Origin: J038 sp036734085
GTDB taxonomy: Bacteria; Chloroflexota; Anaerolineae; Aggregatilineales; Phototrophicaceae
Assembly: GCA_036734085.1 (NCBI GenBank)
Contig: DAIMZF010000002.1
Span: 1 to 64,000, forward strand
Direction: 5' to 3'
DNA: 64,000 nucleotides
This document shows, piece by piece, positions 50,266-60,210 of this stretch. The translations under genes were made by a program, and so were the position numbers. Position 1 is the stretch's first letter. Every line of letters begins with the position of its first letter. The notes beneath the pieces were generated by a model. That model did not search any database, had not been told where the DNA came from, and saw only the letters and a program-made list of their open reading frames with translations.

Positions 50266-53200
50266 CTAATTATTCCCACTATTGGGTGATGATGAATACA
50301 GATATTCTGGCTGGTAGTAGGGCAAGGCAACATAGAAAGTTGTGCCTACGCCTGTTTCGGATTCAAACCAGACTTCACCGTGATGCATCTCAACCAATTC
50401 TTTAACAATCGATAACCCCAGTCCTGTACCGGCGACTTCCAATGTTACTGCTGTGTCATCGTCGCGTTTAAAGCGTTCCCACACGCTATCGCGGAAGCCT
50501 TCCGGCACGCCGACGCCTGTATCCGCCACACTCACAAGCAGACGGTTACGGTCATCCTGCGGCGTTAACTCCACTGATATAGTACCATTGGCGGGGGTGT
50601 AGTTAAAGGCGTTGTCTACTAAATTATTGATAACTTGCGTCAGTTTGTCCGCGTCGCCCTGGATCAATGGCAGGTCGCCGATGGGGTCAAACTGCACATC
50701 CAACCGTTTGCTTTGATGTTGTGGGCGCGATTGGATATGCTCCAACACTTGCTCTACAATCGTATTCATATCAACCATCTGCACGCTCAGGCGCTCCCGC
50801 CCGGAGTCAATCTTGGAGATGTTCAACACGTCTTCCACGAGTGCGGCCAGGCGCGTGATGTTATCTTTGATGGTGGTCAGCATCATTTTTTGCTGGTCAC
50901 CGACTTCGCCAAATGCACCCATCAGTAGCAAATCATTGTAGCCCTTAATGGATGTTAGCGGCGTGCGGAACTCGTGCGATACGTTCGCCACAAACTCCGC
51001 CTTGCTTTGCTCCGCGAGGACTTCGCGTGTTACGTCACGGAACACCGAGACCGTGCCCAAGAACTTTTCGCCCGTGTAAACAGGGGATAGATGCACGCTG
51101 ACGGTTCTATTGCCCAGCGTAATACGCTCATCCAGGAATTCTTCGCGCATGTAATCTGGGTTACGCAATTTTTCTTCCAGTGTTTCCGCCCAGGAAGCGG
51201 CTGTCGCGCCATACACACCGGTGATTTGACTCAGTGGTTGGCCGATAGCCTCATTACGTGGCATACGGAAGATGCGCTCTGCGGCATTGTTAAATAGCAG
51301 AATTCGTCCTTCGGAGTCTGCCAACACCACACCATCCGCGATGCCTTCCAGAATGGCTTTGTTCTTGTCGGCTTCTTCCTGCTCTGCGCGGAGCAGTGTA
51401 CCCAGACGTTCCGCTTGCTCACGGATCATCTTATAAAGTTCCGCGTTATTGATAGAGGATGCAACCTGATTCGCCGCCGCAACCATCAAACGGACGTGTG
51501 ACTCGTGGAAGGCGTTCTCGTCACGGCTGAGTAGCACCATTACGCCGAGCAGTTCTTCGTTAGTCTCCAGCAAAACACCGATGGCACTACGCCAGTCTTT
51601 GCCGCCGGGCATGTCTAAATCCCAGTATTCTTCGGTATGCAGGTTGTTCACCAGCCGCACATGCTCATCTTCCATGATAATCCAGCGTGCGATGCGCTCC
51701 GCCGGATGCAGAGGACGCTCACCTGTGGGATTTTCGTAGAGTGAATTCGGGTTCATCGTCGCACGACTGTAAAGTTGGTCTGTGATGGGGTCTAATTGCA
51801 TGATCACCCCATCTTGTGCGCCGACGGCCTTCGCCACCATACCCAACGCGCGCGGCATTAACCTGTCCATATCCAGCGTCCGCGCTAATTCCGACGTGAT
51901 TTGATACAGTTTGTCGATGCGGTCGCGTTCTTCTTCCAACTCGCGGGTACGCTCCGCGACTTCGCGCTCCATATCATCGGCAAAACTGCTCACCTGACGG
52001 AACAGACGTGCGTTCTGGATGGCCGCGCCCAACTGAGAGCCGACGATGGTGAGAATACGTTGCTCATTGATGGTAAAAGCGCGGGTGCGCTTGGTATCTC
52101 GCACGGCCAACACACCGTAGACCTCATCCCCTGCGATGAGCGGAACACCGAGATAGCTCCGTGCTTCGCCTTCGCCATTGGTGATGCCCAAACTCTTGCG
52201 TAGTTCATCCGGGCTGTAATAATCCGCCCCTAAGTTCAACGGACGGCGGTGCTTGATGATAAACGATACTTCATCGTTAGAGAGCTTACGCGGTGGGATG
52301 CCGTAAGTTTCGCCATAGCGCACCGCTAATGGGAATGTGATTGATTCCGTCGCGCTATCATACAATGCCAGATACAGTTCGCTTGCACCTGTCACACTCG
52401 GCAATTGCTCGCGCACGACCTCGAACATATCTTCCACGTCCAGCGTGCTAGAGATAGCGCGGCTGAGGTCGTTAATCATCAACGATTCTTCAAAGTGGGC
52501 GGTTGTCTCTGCGGATAGTCGGGCGTTTTCAATGGCGACCGCCACCTGTGCGCCCAATGCCCGCGCCAACCGGACTTTCTGCTGTGTAATCGCCTCACCA
52601 GATTTTGTGCCCAGCACAATCAATCCGCGTGAGGTTTCGCTGACAACCAACGGCACAAGCATTCGGGCCGCATCGCCTACTTGCTGGATGCTTTCAACCT
52701 CTCTGGGGTAGGGTGTGTTTTCGTCTTCGCGCATGATGACGACCACTTCGCGGTCTTTAAGCGCACGCAGACGGGCGGGGTATTGGCTGAGGTCATAGTG
52801 TGTGCCGGACGGCGCCATAAGCGATGTGTCGCCTTCACGGTTCATATCAAGCTGGACTTCCAGCAGATTATCGACTTCGTCCCAAATCATGATGGCGCAG
52901 TTGTCCATCTCTAACGCGCTGAACATTAATTCCACCACTGTCTGGAACACAGATGCAAGGTCTGTGGTGAGCGATGTGGCTTGTGCGGCCTCTAACAATG
53001 TGCCCAGTTCGTTGGTGCGGTCAAACGTCTGCTCGAACAAATCCGCATTCGCCAACGCAATCGCTACCTGACTGGCAAACGCAAACGCGATATTCTGGTC
53101 GGAACGGCTATCGTAGGTAAAGGGCTTATCGTTGACAATCATCATCAAGCCCACCACATGCCCCTGATTCACCAGAGGGACGCTCATCCAGCTTTTGAAG

Positions 53201-56200
53201 TCTTTGTGAGGCACGGCATCCGGCAATTGCACGTCGCCACTTGCCACTACCACACGCTGAGATTCCACCACCTGCCGGATCATCTCGTAATCGCTGAATA
53301 AAAAGCGGATGTTGGGCGCGGTATCGTGGTTGGTGGTACGTTCCAACACCATGTAAGAGCCATTGCGCCGCCATAGTGAAACCGATGTGTGCGGGATAAG
53401 CCAGACCATTTCTTCTAAGGCTAAATCCACCACTTCTTCGCGTTCCAATGATGATGTGATGCGCGTGGAAACATCCGTCAGTGCGGCCAACTGGTTCGCG
53501 CGCGATTCCATCGCTTGCTCCAGGCGGGAGCGTTCGGTAACGTCTTCTACCAAGACCACCGCACCGCGTACTGTCGTGCCAAAACGCAAGGGGTAGATGT
53601 AGAAGTTGGTTGTCACGATTTCATCAGAGGCGATATTCACGGCCTGATTAGTAATGCTTTCCGGCGTGCCTTGCGTCAGCGTGATGGTCAGCTTTTCGGC
53701 CAGGATTGCCGCAACTTCCGGCAGATAGTCCGCAAGGTTTTGTCCGCTTGTGGTATAACCCCACTGGTAACGCTCCACCAGGAAGCCATTAACGCTGATG
53801 AGCTTGCCCAGATTATCCAGCACCATAATCCCCTGTTGGATAGACTGCACAACGGACTCATTCAGGATTTGCAGGTTCACTGCTTGGTCGAACAAGCGCG
53901 CATTTTGCACGGAACTGGCGACAAACTGCGCCATACGCCGTAATAATTGCCGGAATTCGCGTAGTTCGGCGGTGTGCGAGGCGGTGACGCCAATATGGAC
54001 AACCCCTAATGACTCGCCGCCTGTTTGTAGCGGCAAGATGAGTGTGGCCGCATCGCCGTTTGTATGCCATTCGCGCAGGTCGCTATATTTTTCCAGTTCG
54101 ACATCGTCGGCTGTGTAGAGGTAATCGCGGCTTTCGGTCAGGGTGCGGTGGATGGCCGTATCGCCTAAGTGCTGACGTAGATCGTGCAGAACATCAAAAT
54201 CGCCGTCACTGCGGCTGATGACATGCGAAAAATCGAAGGCGTCGTCCGGTGTACGCAGAACAAATGTCATGCGTGCAAACGGCAATATCTGGACAATGCC
54301 GCGTGCCACTGCACGTACAATGCCATCAATGTCCAACGTGCTGGAAACAGCCTCCAGGATGTCGTTCAACTGCGCTTCTTGTTCCGCGCTGGCTAAACTG
54401 GATAGATACAAACGTGTATTTTCAATCGTGGAAGCCGCTTGATTGGCGAAAATCTCCAGTACTTCTACCGTGCCTCTATCCGGGCGCATGTTGGTATGAG
54501 GCCGGTCAAGGCACATCAGGCCGATGAGCGCCCCTGATGGCCCGGTCATCCGCACGACGAATAAATCGCCATCGTGCCAACTCTCTTTATCGGACATATC
54601 CAACGTGCGATTACCGTCGAAATGGGCGCTGAGAGATTGCACACCCTCGACGAACCAATCCTTGACTTGCTCCACCGGGAAGAAGTACGACTCGCTGATG
54701 CGGAAATCCGGCTTAAATAAGTTCTCTAGCGCCTCCACAGGCAGGGTATTATGGCGGCTCTGGTTAAAGGTATCTAACGGTAGCCCTGCATGAGCCACCC
54801 GGCGCAGGGTATTGGTATCAGCGTCCATCAGCAACATAACAATCGCGTCAAAACCGACGGACTGTTGCACGCTGTAGGCGATAGCTTCCAGGATGCTGGC
54901 TGGGTCTGCGTTGCTCTGCACCATATGGCCTAGCTCGAAGATACGGTTAAGCTGGTCAACACGGCGACGCAGATTTTCGCTCCGGTCAAGCTGTTCCTGG
55001 TAACGCACAGCATTCCCGTAGCCCAGAGATGCTTTAACCGCCATCGTCATCATAAAGGCGCTGGCGCGGTCATCAAAGTGGTTGGCACGCTCGTGGAATA
55101 AGTGAATTGTGCCGACGATTTCTTCGATGTGCAAAATGGGCACAACCAGCGCGGAACGTGCCTCTGCTGGAATGGGCGTCATTGTGCTGAGGTCGTAGTC
55201 CGTGACGTTGACGGGGGAACCGTTGGTATGTAGTGCCTCGCGCTCTGCGTCGGTGAGGCCTTTAATCTCTTTCTGTAGGCCGATGCGTTGCGTCACACGC
55301 TCCTCACCCGGCACAATCAATGCGATGGTGCATCCGGTGGCGCTTGTTGCGCGGATGGATTCCTCTGCGATGACCTTCAAAATAGGTTCTAAGTCCAGCG
55401 TGGCCGTTAACTCGTTGCTGACGCGAGAAACAGCGTCCAGTTCTTCGATACGACGGCTGAGGTTTTCACCCGTTGCTTCGTACAACAGCAGGCGGTCAAG
55501 CGCGGCGGCAATCTGCGCGGCCACGACTTGCATAACTTCCAGGTCTTCACGGGTGAAGGGCGTATCCGTATAGCGATTGCCGATGCCTAACTCTCCCAGT
55601 TGACGTTCACCGAAGACCAATGGAACAATCAAGCCGTTGTGCAGGTTCAGCCGTTGTGCAACTTGCCGGTAGCTGATGTTCACGGTGTCTCCGTCTTCGC
55701 CTTCATTCAATATCATCGGCTTTTGGGAGGATGTGACACTTTTATCAAAACCGGCGGCGTATATATCCTGATACAAGGGTTCGCTAAGTTCCGCACCGTA
55801 AACCCAACGCGGATACGTGACTAAGTTGCCACTATCCACTACACTGACGAACACCGTTTCCACTTCATTGAGCAGGGCAATCTCGGCCAGCACAGGCGTG
55901 AATGATTCTTGTGATGTTAATACGTTGCCTGCAAGTTCTGCCACGCGGCGCAGATTCTGTGCTTGCTCTGCGCGGCGTTGTGCTTCGCGGAACAGGCGCG
56001 CATTTTCAATAATGGCGGCGGCTTGTGTGGCGAAGATGAGCAAGAGCCGGGCGTCATTGTTGGTGAAGTCTTCCCCGTTGCGCTTGTTGGCCGCTTGCAC
56101 CAGGCCTAAGCGCCGCCCACTGGCCTGCATCACGCCGAACATCGTCTTCTGGATGCCCATTTGTGCCATTGTTTCGTCCAACTTAGCGGCGAAGAACAAT

Positions 56201-57966
56201 GTATCGGCCTGAACACGGTTACTGTACCAATAACGCTCTTCCTCCCATAGTTGCCGCATAATTGTATTCGGCAACACCGGGATTTGATATCGCCCGGAAA
56301 GTGTGTCGTCCACACCATAGAACGGTAATTGGCAGACGAGGCGCTCGTTGGCTTCGTCATAGAGCAAAATTCCGGCGATTTCAATATTCATTAAGTTGGC
56401 GATACGCTCGGTGATGTCGCCGTAGAATTCCGCTTCGTGGCTTAATGAGCCGATGGCGTTGGTGATTTCCTGCAAGCCGATGAGTTCAGCATCCATCTGT
56501 TGCTCACGCTCGAACAAGCGCAGGTTTTCAATCACGACGGCGACCTGCACCGCGAGGATGGTTAAATTCTGGATGTCGGAGTTATTAAAGCCGCCTTCAG
56601 CGCGTTTATTGCTGACGGCAATGACACCGATGCGCGACCCGCCAAGCGTTAGCGGCATCCATACCGTGTTGATGATACCCGATAGGCTGACGATGGGAGC
56701 CAAGCCTAAAGACTCGACTAACGGCTCGTCCTGCACATCATTGGAAATCCAGTATTGTTGATTATTCCAGATGCCCGCTTGGGGTGTGCCTTTGGTAAGC
56801 GGAATGAAAATATTGCGGACGAGGGCTTCCGGCAAGCCCTGTACAGGGGATTGCATGACCAGCCCGTTACGCTCACTGTCATACAGCAGGATGCCGCACA
56901 TATCTGCATCCAGCAGATGCGCGATGCGCTCGTTGAGTGTGGCATAGACGTTTTCTATGCCTTCGTTTTGCGTGTTAGCGGCTTCCATAGATTGCTGGAA
57001 CATCGCAATATCGCTAATGCGCCGCGTCTGTTGGGAATAAACATCTGTGTTATAGATGGTCACGGCGGCGGGTTTGGAGATAGCTTGTAATAGCGCCATA
57101 TCGCCGGGCGTAAAGGCTCCCGGCAGGCGGCTGGCAAGCTCCATTGTGCCGATGAGCTTATCGCCTAAAACAATGGGTGTAGCGACGAAGCTCTGATATT
57201 CTGTAGGGAGTTTGGTCTGGATGGCGGCGGTGGCCTGTGTCTCGATGAGAACAGGCTGGCGGTTTTCCGCAATCCACCCCGTGATGCCTTCGCCCATCTG
57301 GTAAAAACCGCCAGCTTCCGCCAGTGCTAACAGGTAGGTGGTATCCCCCGCCCATCCGCGCTGGTTGAGCACTTGTTCATTTTCATCCCATAGGCTGATT
57401 TCCGCCGCATCAAAGCGGATATATTTGCCTATGATGGTCAAAATGGCTTGCAGGGCTGGTTCCAGGCTGAGTGTGACGTTTACCGTATCGCCTATCTCGT
57501 TGATAATCGCCATCGCCCGCCCCATGTCAAGTACATCGGGGTTGCTGGTATTGCTGGCAAGCTCCCGCAGGACGACAACTGTCCGCATCTCCGTACCTGC
57601 CGGGATGCGGTGCGACGAACCTTCCACCCAACGTTGCTCTAGCTGGAAGGACGCCTGTCCTTCCCCCGCGAACAACCCTAGAAAAGTATTTGTCGGCTCT
57701 GCCATGCGTGCCAATTGCTCCAGGTGCGGTTGTCCACCGTTGAGCTTGAGCATCCGCCGGGCAGGGGCGTTCAGATAGATAAGTTTGCCGTGTTCATGGG
57801 CGACAATCACCGCGTCCCCGTGTCCTACCGTAGGCACGGTGTGTGGGGCAATCATGTCGTCAAGGTCAAAGTCCGCGTCGGCCTGTACCTCCCGCGAACG
57901 TGCCCAAAAGTAAATCCATGCGATGGTAACCAGACCACCCAAAAATAACACAAGCGCCAAATTCAT
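50266..57966 (-). CDS. Giant multi-GAF histidine kinase (2566 residues)
   Basis: One N-terminal transmembrane helix (about 3-22), a PAS-like region (about 40-130), then about eleven GAF domains. The first seven lie between about 150 and 1410, a PAS region follows at about 1415-1540, then four more to about 2190, and a final PAS (about 2200-2310). The C-terminus is a complete kinase: HisKA with His2331 (VSHEFRTPLTSIKG) and HATPase_c with NNLVDNAFNYTP, DTGVGVP and GTGLGLSIVKELV. No receiver is fused; partner receivers flank the gene. GAF ligands cannot be read; no conserved phytochrome cysteine was found. Confidence 0.93.
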   Translation of the reverse strand: MNLALVLFLGGLVTIAWIYFWARSREVQADADFDLDDMIAPHTVPTVGHGDAVIVAHEHGKLIYLNAPARRMLKLNGGQPHLEQLARMAEPTNTFLGLFAGEGQASFQLEQRWVEGSSHRIPAGTEMRTVVVLRELASNTSNPDVLDMGRAMAIINEIGDTVNVTLSLEPALQAILTIIGKYIRFDAAEISLWDENEQVLNQRGWAGDTTYLLALAEAGGFYQMGEGITGWIAENRQPVLIETQATAAIQTKLPTEYQSFVATPIVLGDKLIGTMELASRLPGAFTPGDMALLQAISKPAAVTIYNTDVYSQQTRRISDIAMFQQSMEAANTQNEGIENVYATLNERIAHLLDADMCGILLYDSERNGLVMQSPVQGLPEALVRNIFIPLTKGTPQAGIWNNQQYWISNDVQDEPLVESLGLAPIVSLSGIINTVWMPLTLGGSRIGVIAVSNKRAEGGFNNSDIQNLTILAVQVAVVIENLRLFEREQQMDAELIGLQEITNAIGSLSHEAEFYGDITERIANLMNIEIAGILLYDEANERLVCQLPFYGVDDTLSGRYQIPVLPNTIMRQLWEEERYWYSNRVQADTLFFAAKLDETMAQMGIQKTMFGVMQASGRRLGLVQAANKRNGEDFTNNDARLLLIFATQAAAIIENARLFREAQRRAEQAQNLRRVAELAGNVLTSQESFTPVLAEIALLNEVETVFVSVVDSGNLVTYPRWVYGAELSEPLYQDIYAAGFDKSVTSSQKPMILNEGEDGDTVNISYRQVAQRLNLHNGLIVPLVFGERQLGELGIGNRYTDTPFTREDLEVMQVVAAQIAAALDRLLLYEATGENLSRRIEELDAVSRVSNELTATLDLEPILKVIAEESIRATSATGCTIALIVPGEERVTQRIGLQKEIKGLTDAEREALHTNGSPVNVTDYDLSTMTPIPAEARSALVVPILHIEEIVGTIHLFHERANHFDDRASAFMMTMAVKASLGYGNAVRYQEQLDRSENLRRRVDQLNRIFELGHMVQSNADPASILEAIAYSVQQSVGFDAIVMLLMDADTNTLRRVAHAGLPLDTFNQSRHNTLPVEALENLFKPDFRISESYFFPVEQVKDWFVEGVQSLSAHFDGNRTLDMSDKESWHDGDLFVVRMTGPSGALIGLMCLDRPHTNMRPDRGTVEVLEIFANQAASTIENTRLYLSSLASAEQEAQLNDILEAVSSTLDIDGIVRAVARGIVQILPFARMTFVLRTPDDAFDFSHVISRSDGDFDVLHDLRQHLGDTAIHRTLTESRDYLYTADDVELEKYSDLREWHTNGDAATLILPLQTGGESLGVVHIGVTASHTAELREFRQLLRRMAQFVASSVQNARLFDQAVNLQILNESVVQSIQQGIMVLDNLGKLISVNGFLVERYQWGYTTSGQNLADYLPEVAAILAEKLTITLTQGTPESITNQAVNIASDEIVTTNFYIYPLRFGTTVRGAVVLVEDVTERSRLEQAMESRANQLAALTDVSTRITSSLEREEVVDLALEEMVWLIPHTSVSLWRRNGSYMVLERTTNHDTAPNIRFLFSDYEMIRQVVESQRVVVASGDVQLPDAVPHKDFKSWMSVPLVNQGHVVGLMMIVNDKPFTYDSRSDQNIAFAFASQVAIALANADLFEQTFDRTNELGTLLEAAQATSLTTDLASVFQTVVELMFSALEMDNCAIMIWDEVDNLLEVQLDMNREGDTSLMAPSGTHYDLSQYPARLRALKDREVVVIMREDENTPYPREVESIQQVGDAARMLVPLVVSETSRGLIVLGTKSGEAITQQKVRLARALGAQVAVAIENARLSAETTAHFEESLMINDLSRAISSTLDVEDMFEVVREQLPSVTGASELYLALYDSATESITFPLAVRYGETYGIPPRKLSNDEVSFIIKHRRPLNLGADYYSPDELRKSLGITNGEGEARSYLGVPLIAGDEVYGVLAVRDTKRTRAFTINEQRILTIVGSQLGAAIQNARLFRQVSSFADDMEREVAERTRELEEERDRIDKLYQITSELARTLDMDRLMPRALGMVAKAVGAQDGVIMQLDPITDQLYSRATMNPNSLYENPTGERPLHPAERIARWIIMEDEHVRLVNNLHTEEYWDLDMPGGKDWRSAIGVLLETNEELLGVMVLLSRDENAFHESHVRLMVAAANQVASSINNAELYKMIREQAERLGTLLRAEQEEADKNKAILEGIADGVVLADSEGRILLFNNAAERIFRMPRNEAIGQPLSQITGVYGATAASWAETLEEKLRNPDYMREEFLDERITLGNRTVSVHLSPVYTGEKFLGTVSVFRDVTREVLAEQSKAEFVANVSHEFRTPLTSIKGYNDLLLMGAFGEVGDQQKMMLTTIKDNITRLAALVEDVLNISKIDSGRERLSVQMVDMNTIVEQVLEHIQSRPQHQSKRLDVQFDPIGDLPLIQGDADKLTQVINNLVDNAFNYTPANGTISVELTPQDDRNRLLVSVADTGVGVPEGFRDSVWERFKRDDDTAVTLEVAGTGLGLSIVKELVEMHHGEVWFESETGVGTTFYVALPYYQPEYLYSSSPNSGNN

Positions 57967-58033
57967 AGCATAAACCTCACGTCACACACAAAATGCACCA
58001 AGCAACGGGATACCGGCGCTATCGGCGCATTGA

Positions 58034-58969
58034 TTACCAGGAGGTCGGGATAGGGGTGCTGGCGTCACCGCTTTCGCTTTCGCCCCGCCGCCGGTTGTCG
58101 GCGGCTAGTTCGGTAATTTCGCGGATGTCGGAGAATTGATGGGTCTGGGTAGAAACAACACCGACAGCCAGCGACATAAGTTCTACCTGTTTTTCACTCG
58201 CCCCGTTGCCATCCGGCACAAGGATATAACCACGTTCACGGTCAATAAACGAATAATGCTGTTTAATGCCGTCGTCAAAGCGCTCACTCATGCGGGCTTG
58301 CACTTTTTTAGCATCTTCTACATGGGTGATGATGATAAAATTATCGCTACCCGGATGCCCGATGAAGTCGTCCGGCGTGCCGATGTCGTCCACCACTTCC
58401 CGTAAGACCATCGCCATAAAACGGATGACCTCATCGCCCGCCACAAAGCCGTAAACTTCGCGGAATTGGTCAAATGTATTGATTTTGATGTCGAGGTATG
58501 TCCAGGTCTGGCCTTCACGCATCAAATTACGCAGATGGTCTTCGATGAGCGTGCCAGTCGGCAACTGTGATTTTGGGTCTAGGTTCACCTGCCGTTTGGC
58601 GGCGGTGATGGCGTTTTGCACACGCAGTTTAAGCTCTTCAATGTCGAAGGGCTTGGTCACATAATCATCCGCGCCTAGTTCCAGCCCGATGATTTTGTCA
58701 CTGCGTTCGTCACGTTGCGTCAGGAAGATAATCGGTACGTGCTTGGTGCGCGTCGTCGTGCGGAGTTCGCGGCACACGTCGTATCCGTTCATATCCGGTA
58801 GCATAATATCCAGCATGATGAGGTCGGGCAATTGCTTGCGTGTCATGGAGAGCGCATCCCCGCCACGCGGCGCGACCTGCACTTCATAACCCTGCCCGCT
58901 AAAGTAAATCCTCAGCATGTTTGAGATGTCGAAGTCGTCTTCAACGACCAGAATCCTGCCTTTACTCAT
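58034..58969 (-). CDS. Receiver with degenerate GGDEF domain
   Basis: A 311-residue response regulator. The receiver (1-125) has Asp54 as phosphoacceptor (LIMLDIMLPDM) and KPFDIEELKLR at its end. The C-terminal domain aligns with GGDEF (FREVYGFVAGDEVIRFM before the motif) but the signature is GSDNF (207-211), so cyclic-di-GMP synthesis is unlikely. I chose ATG 58969, with an AGAGGGG site upstream, over 59059. It precedes the giant kinase gene by 67 bases and is probably one of its receivers. Confidence 0.88.
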   Translation of the reverse strand: MSKGRILVVEDDFDISNMLRIYFSGQGYEVQVAPRGGDALSMTRKQLPDLIMLDIMLPDMNGYDVCRELRTTTRTKHVPIIFLTQRDERSDKIIGLELGADDYVTKPFDIEELKLRVQNAITAAKRQVNLDPKSQLPTGTLIEDHLRNLMREGQTWTYLDIKINTFDQFREVYGFVAGDEVIRFMAMVLREVVDDIGTPDDFIGHPGSDNFIIITHVEDAKKVQARMSERFDDGIKQHYSFIDRERGYILVPDGNGASEKQVELMSLAVGVVSTQTHQFSDIREITELAADNRRRGESESGDASTPIPTSW

Positions 58970-59030
58970 GGTATGAGCCCCTCTTAGTTTTGGGATTAAG
59001 CTCAAAACGAAGAAATGATAACGTACATTA

Positions 59031-59061
59031 ACTATACACGATATGCGCCGAACCTGCACAA
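59031..59061 (-). promoter_or_regulatory. Weak promoter candidate of the receiver gene
   Basis: On the minus strand, TTGTGC (59056-59061) and TATAGT (59031-59036) are 19 bases apart in the 138-base gap after the acyl-ACP-reductase-like gene. The spacing is longer than ideal. It would let the receiver and giant kinase be made apart from the upstream genes. Confidence 0.35.
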
Positions 59062-59107
59062 AATTGGCAAGGCTTTGTTAGAGATTACTAACACAGCCTC
59101 TTATAGT

Positions 59108-60205
59108 TTACAAACTCGGCGACCAAGCTCCGCGCTTCGTGTGGGCGCGTTCCCGGACTGCGTTGATATGCTCCACACTCACGGGCTTCTCGAAACTGCG
59201 GAAACCGGATAGCCGGAAGCCGTGTCGATGCGCGATTTCGCCGATTTCCAACGCTTGTTCAATGCTGATTTCTTTACCCAGCGTGTAATCTTCGTAACGG
59301 CCTTCCAGCGCCAGCGCCATTGTCTCTGCCATGCACGCAAACGCTTTGGTCGGCGGAAAGCCAAAATCAAAATTAAAGTTTACCGCGCCGGGCACTTCCA
59401 CCATGCCACCTTCAATCACCAGCACATCGTCGCGTTGTTCCGCCACCAACCGGGAAACATCACGCGGGCGGGCGACATCGCACACCACCGCGCCGGGCTT
59501 CAGGTGTTGCGGATGAATAATTGTATCAATCGCACTCGTAACCGTCAGTACCAAATCTGCGGTATACATGGCGCTCATCTCCGTGCTGACTGTGAACTGG
59601 GCGACCTGGCCTTCGCATCGCTCGCGGACGGCGTGCAATGCCTCCGCTCGGCGTCCAATGAGCACCAATTCGCCCACTTGCCGGGCGAGTAACTCCGCAC
59701 AGGTTTTGCCGATAGCCCCTGTCGCGCCGACGACGGCCACTGTCGCAGAAGCTAAATCAATGCCCATCTGCCGTGCCGCCTCCGCGATGGCGTCTACGGC
59801 GATAACGACGGTGTAACTATCGCCCGTTGTCACCGGAATATCAAGGTGCTTGGCGATGGTGACGCCGGCATCACCAACGACTGCCGTAAACGCGCCGAGT
59901 CCTAAAATCTTTGCTCCCAGTTTTTCCGCCATGCGCCCGGTGGCAATAATCTTGTTATATACGACTTCCTCTGGCAGAGACAGCATCCGCTTGGGTGTGA
60001 GAGGGCAAGCCAACAGCCACCCCGTAAGGTCATTCCCTGTTGCCGTAGATTGTGCGCCTTCCACCTGAGATAAATACACCGGAGGGAAGAAGCGGGATAA
60101 CCAGTTAATCATGCCTTCGCTGGCATACTGAAAAATCGGATATTTCCGCGCCACATCGCGCTTGATGTCGATGGGGTGGATGATAAAAGCGAAAGAATTA
60201 GTCAT
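59108..60205 (-). CDS. Acyl-ACP-reductase-like NADPH-dependent oxidoreductase (COG5322 type)
   Basis: A 365-residue Rossmann-fold protein. It matches the cyanobacterial long-chain acyl-ACP reductase (AAR) over most of its length: LGLGAFTAVVGDAG, the cofactor motif ATVAVVGATGAIGK (Gly160-Gly166), and near the end KAFACMAETMALALEG and GEIAHRHGF. AAR makes a fatty aldehyde from acyl-ACP via an acyl-cysteine; the FAC-MAE cysteine is kept as Cys291. Annotation pipelines often call such proteins shikimate dehydrogenase. It starts five bases after the stop of the beta-helix gene, so the two are in operon. No aldehyde deformylating oxygenase is in the window, so the product and role are unknown. Confidence 0.78.
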   Translation of the reverse strand: MTNSFAFIIHPIDIKRDVARKYPIFQYASEGMINWLSRFFPPVYLSQVEGAQSTATGNDLTGWLLACPLTPKRMLSLPEEVVYNKIIATGRMAEKLGAKILGLGAFTAVVGDAGVTIAKHLDIPVTTGDSYTVVIAVDAIAEAARQMGIDLASATVAVVGATGAIGKTCAELLARQVGELVLIGRRAEALHAVRERCEGQVAQFTVSTEMSAMYTADLVLTVTSAIDTIIHPQHLKPGAVVCDVARPRDVSRLVAEQRDDVLVIEGGMVEVPGAVNFNFDFGFPPTKAFACMAETMALALEGRYEDYTLGKEISIEQALEIGEIAHRHGFRLSGFRSFEKPVSVEHINAVRERAHTKRGAWSPSL

Positions 60206-60210
60206 TATAT

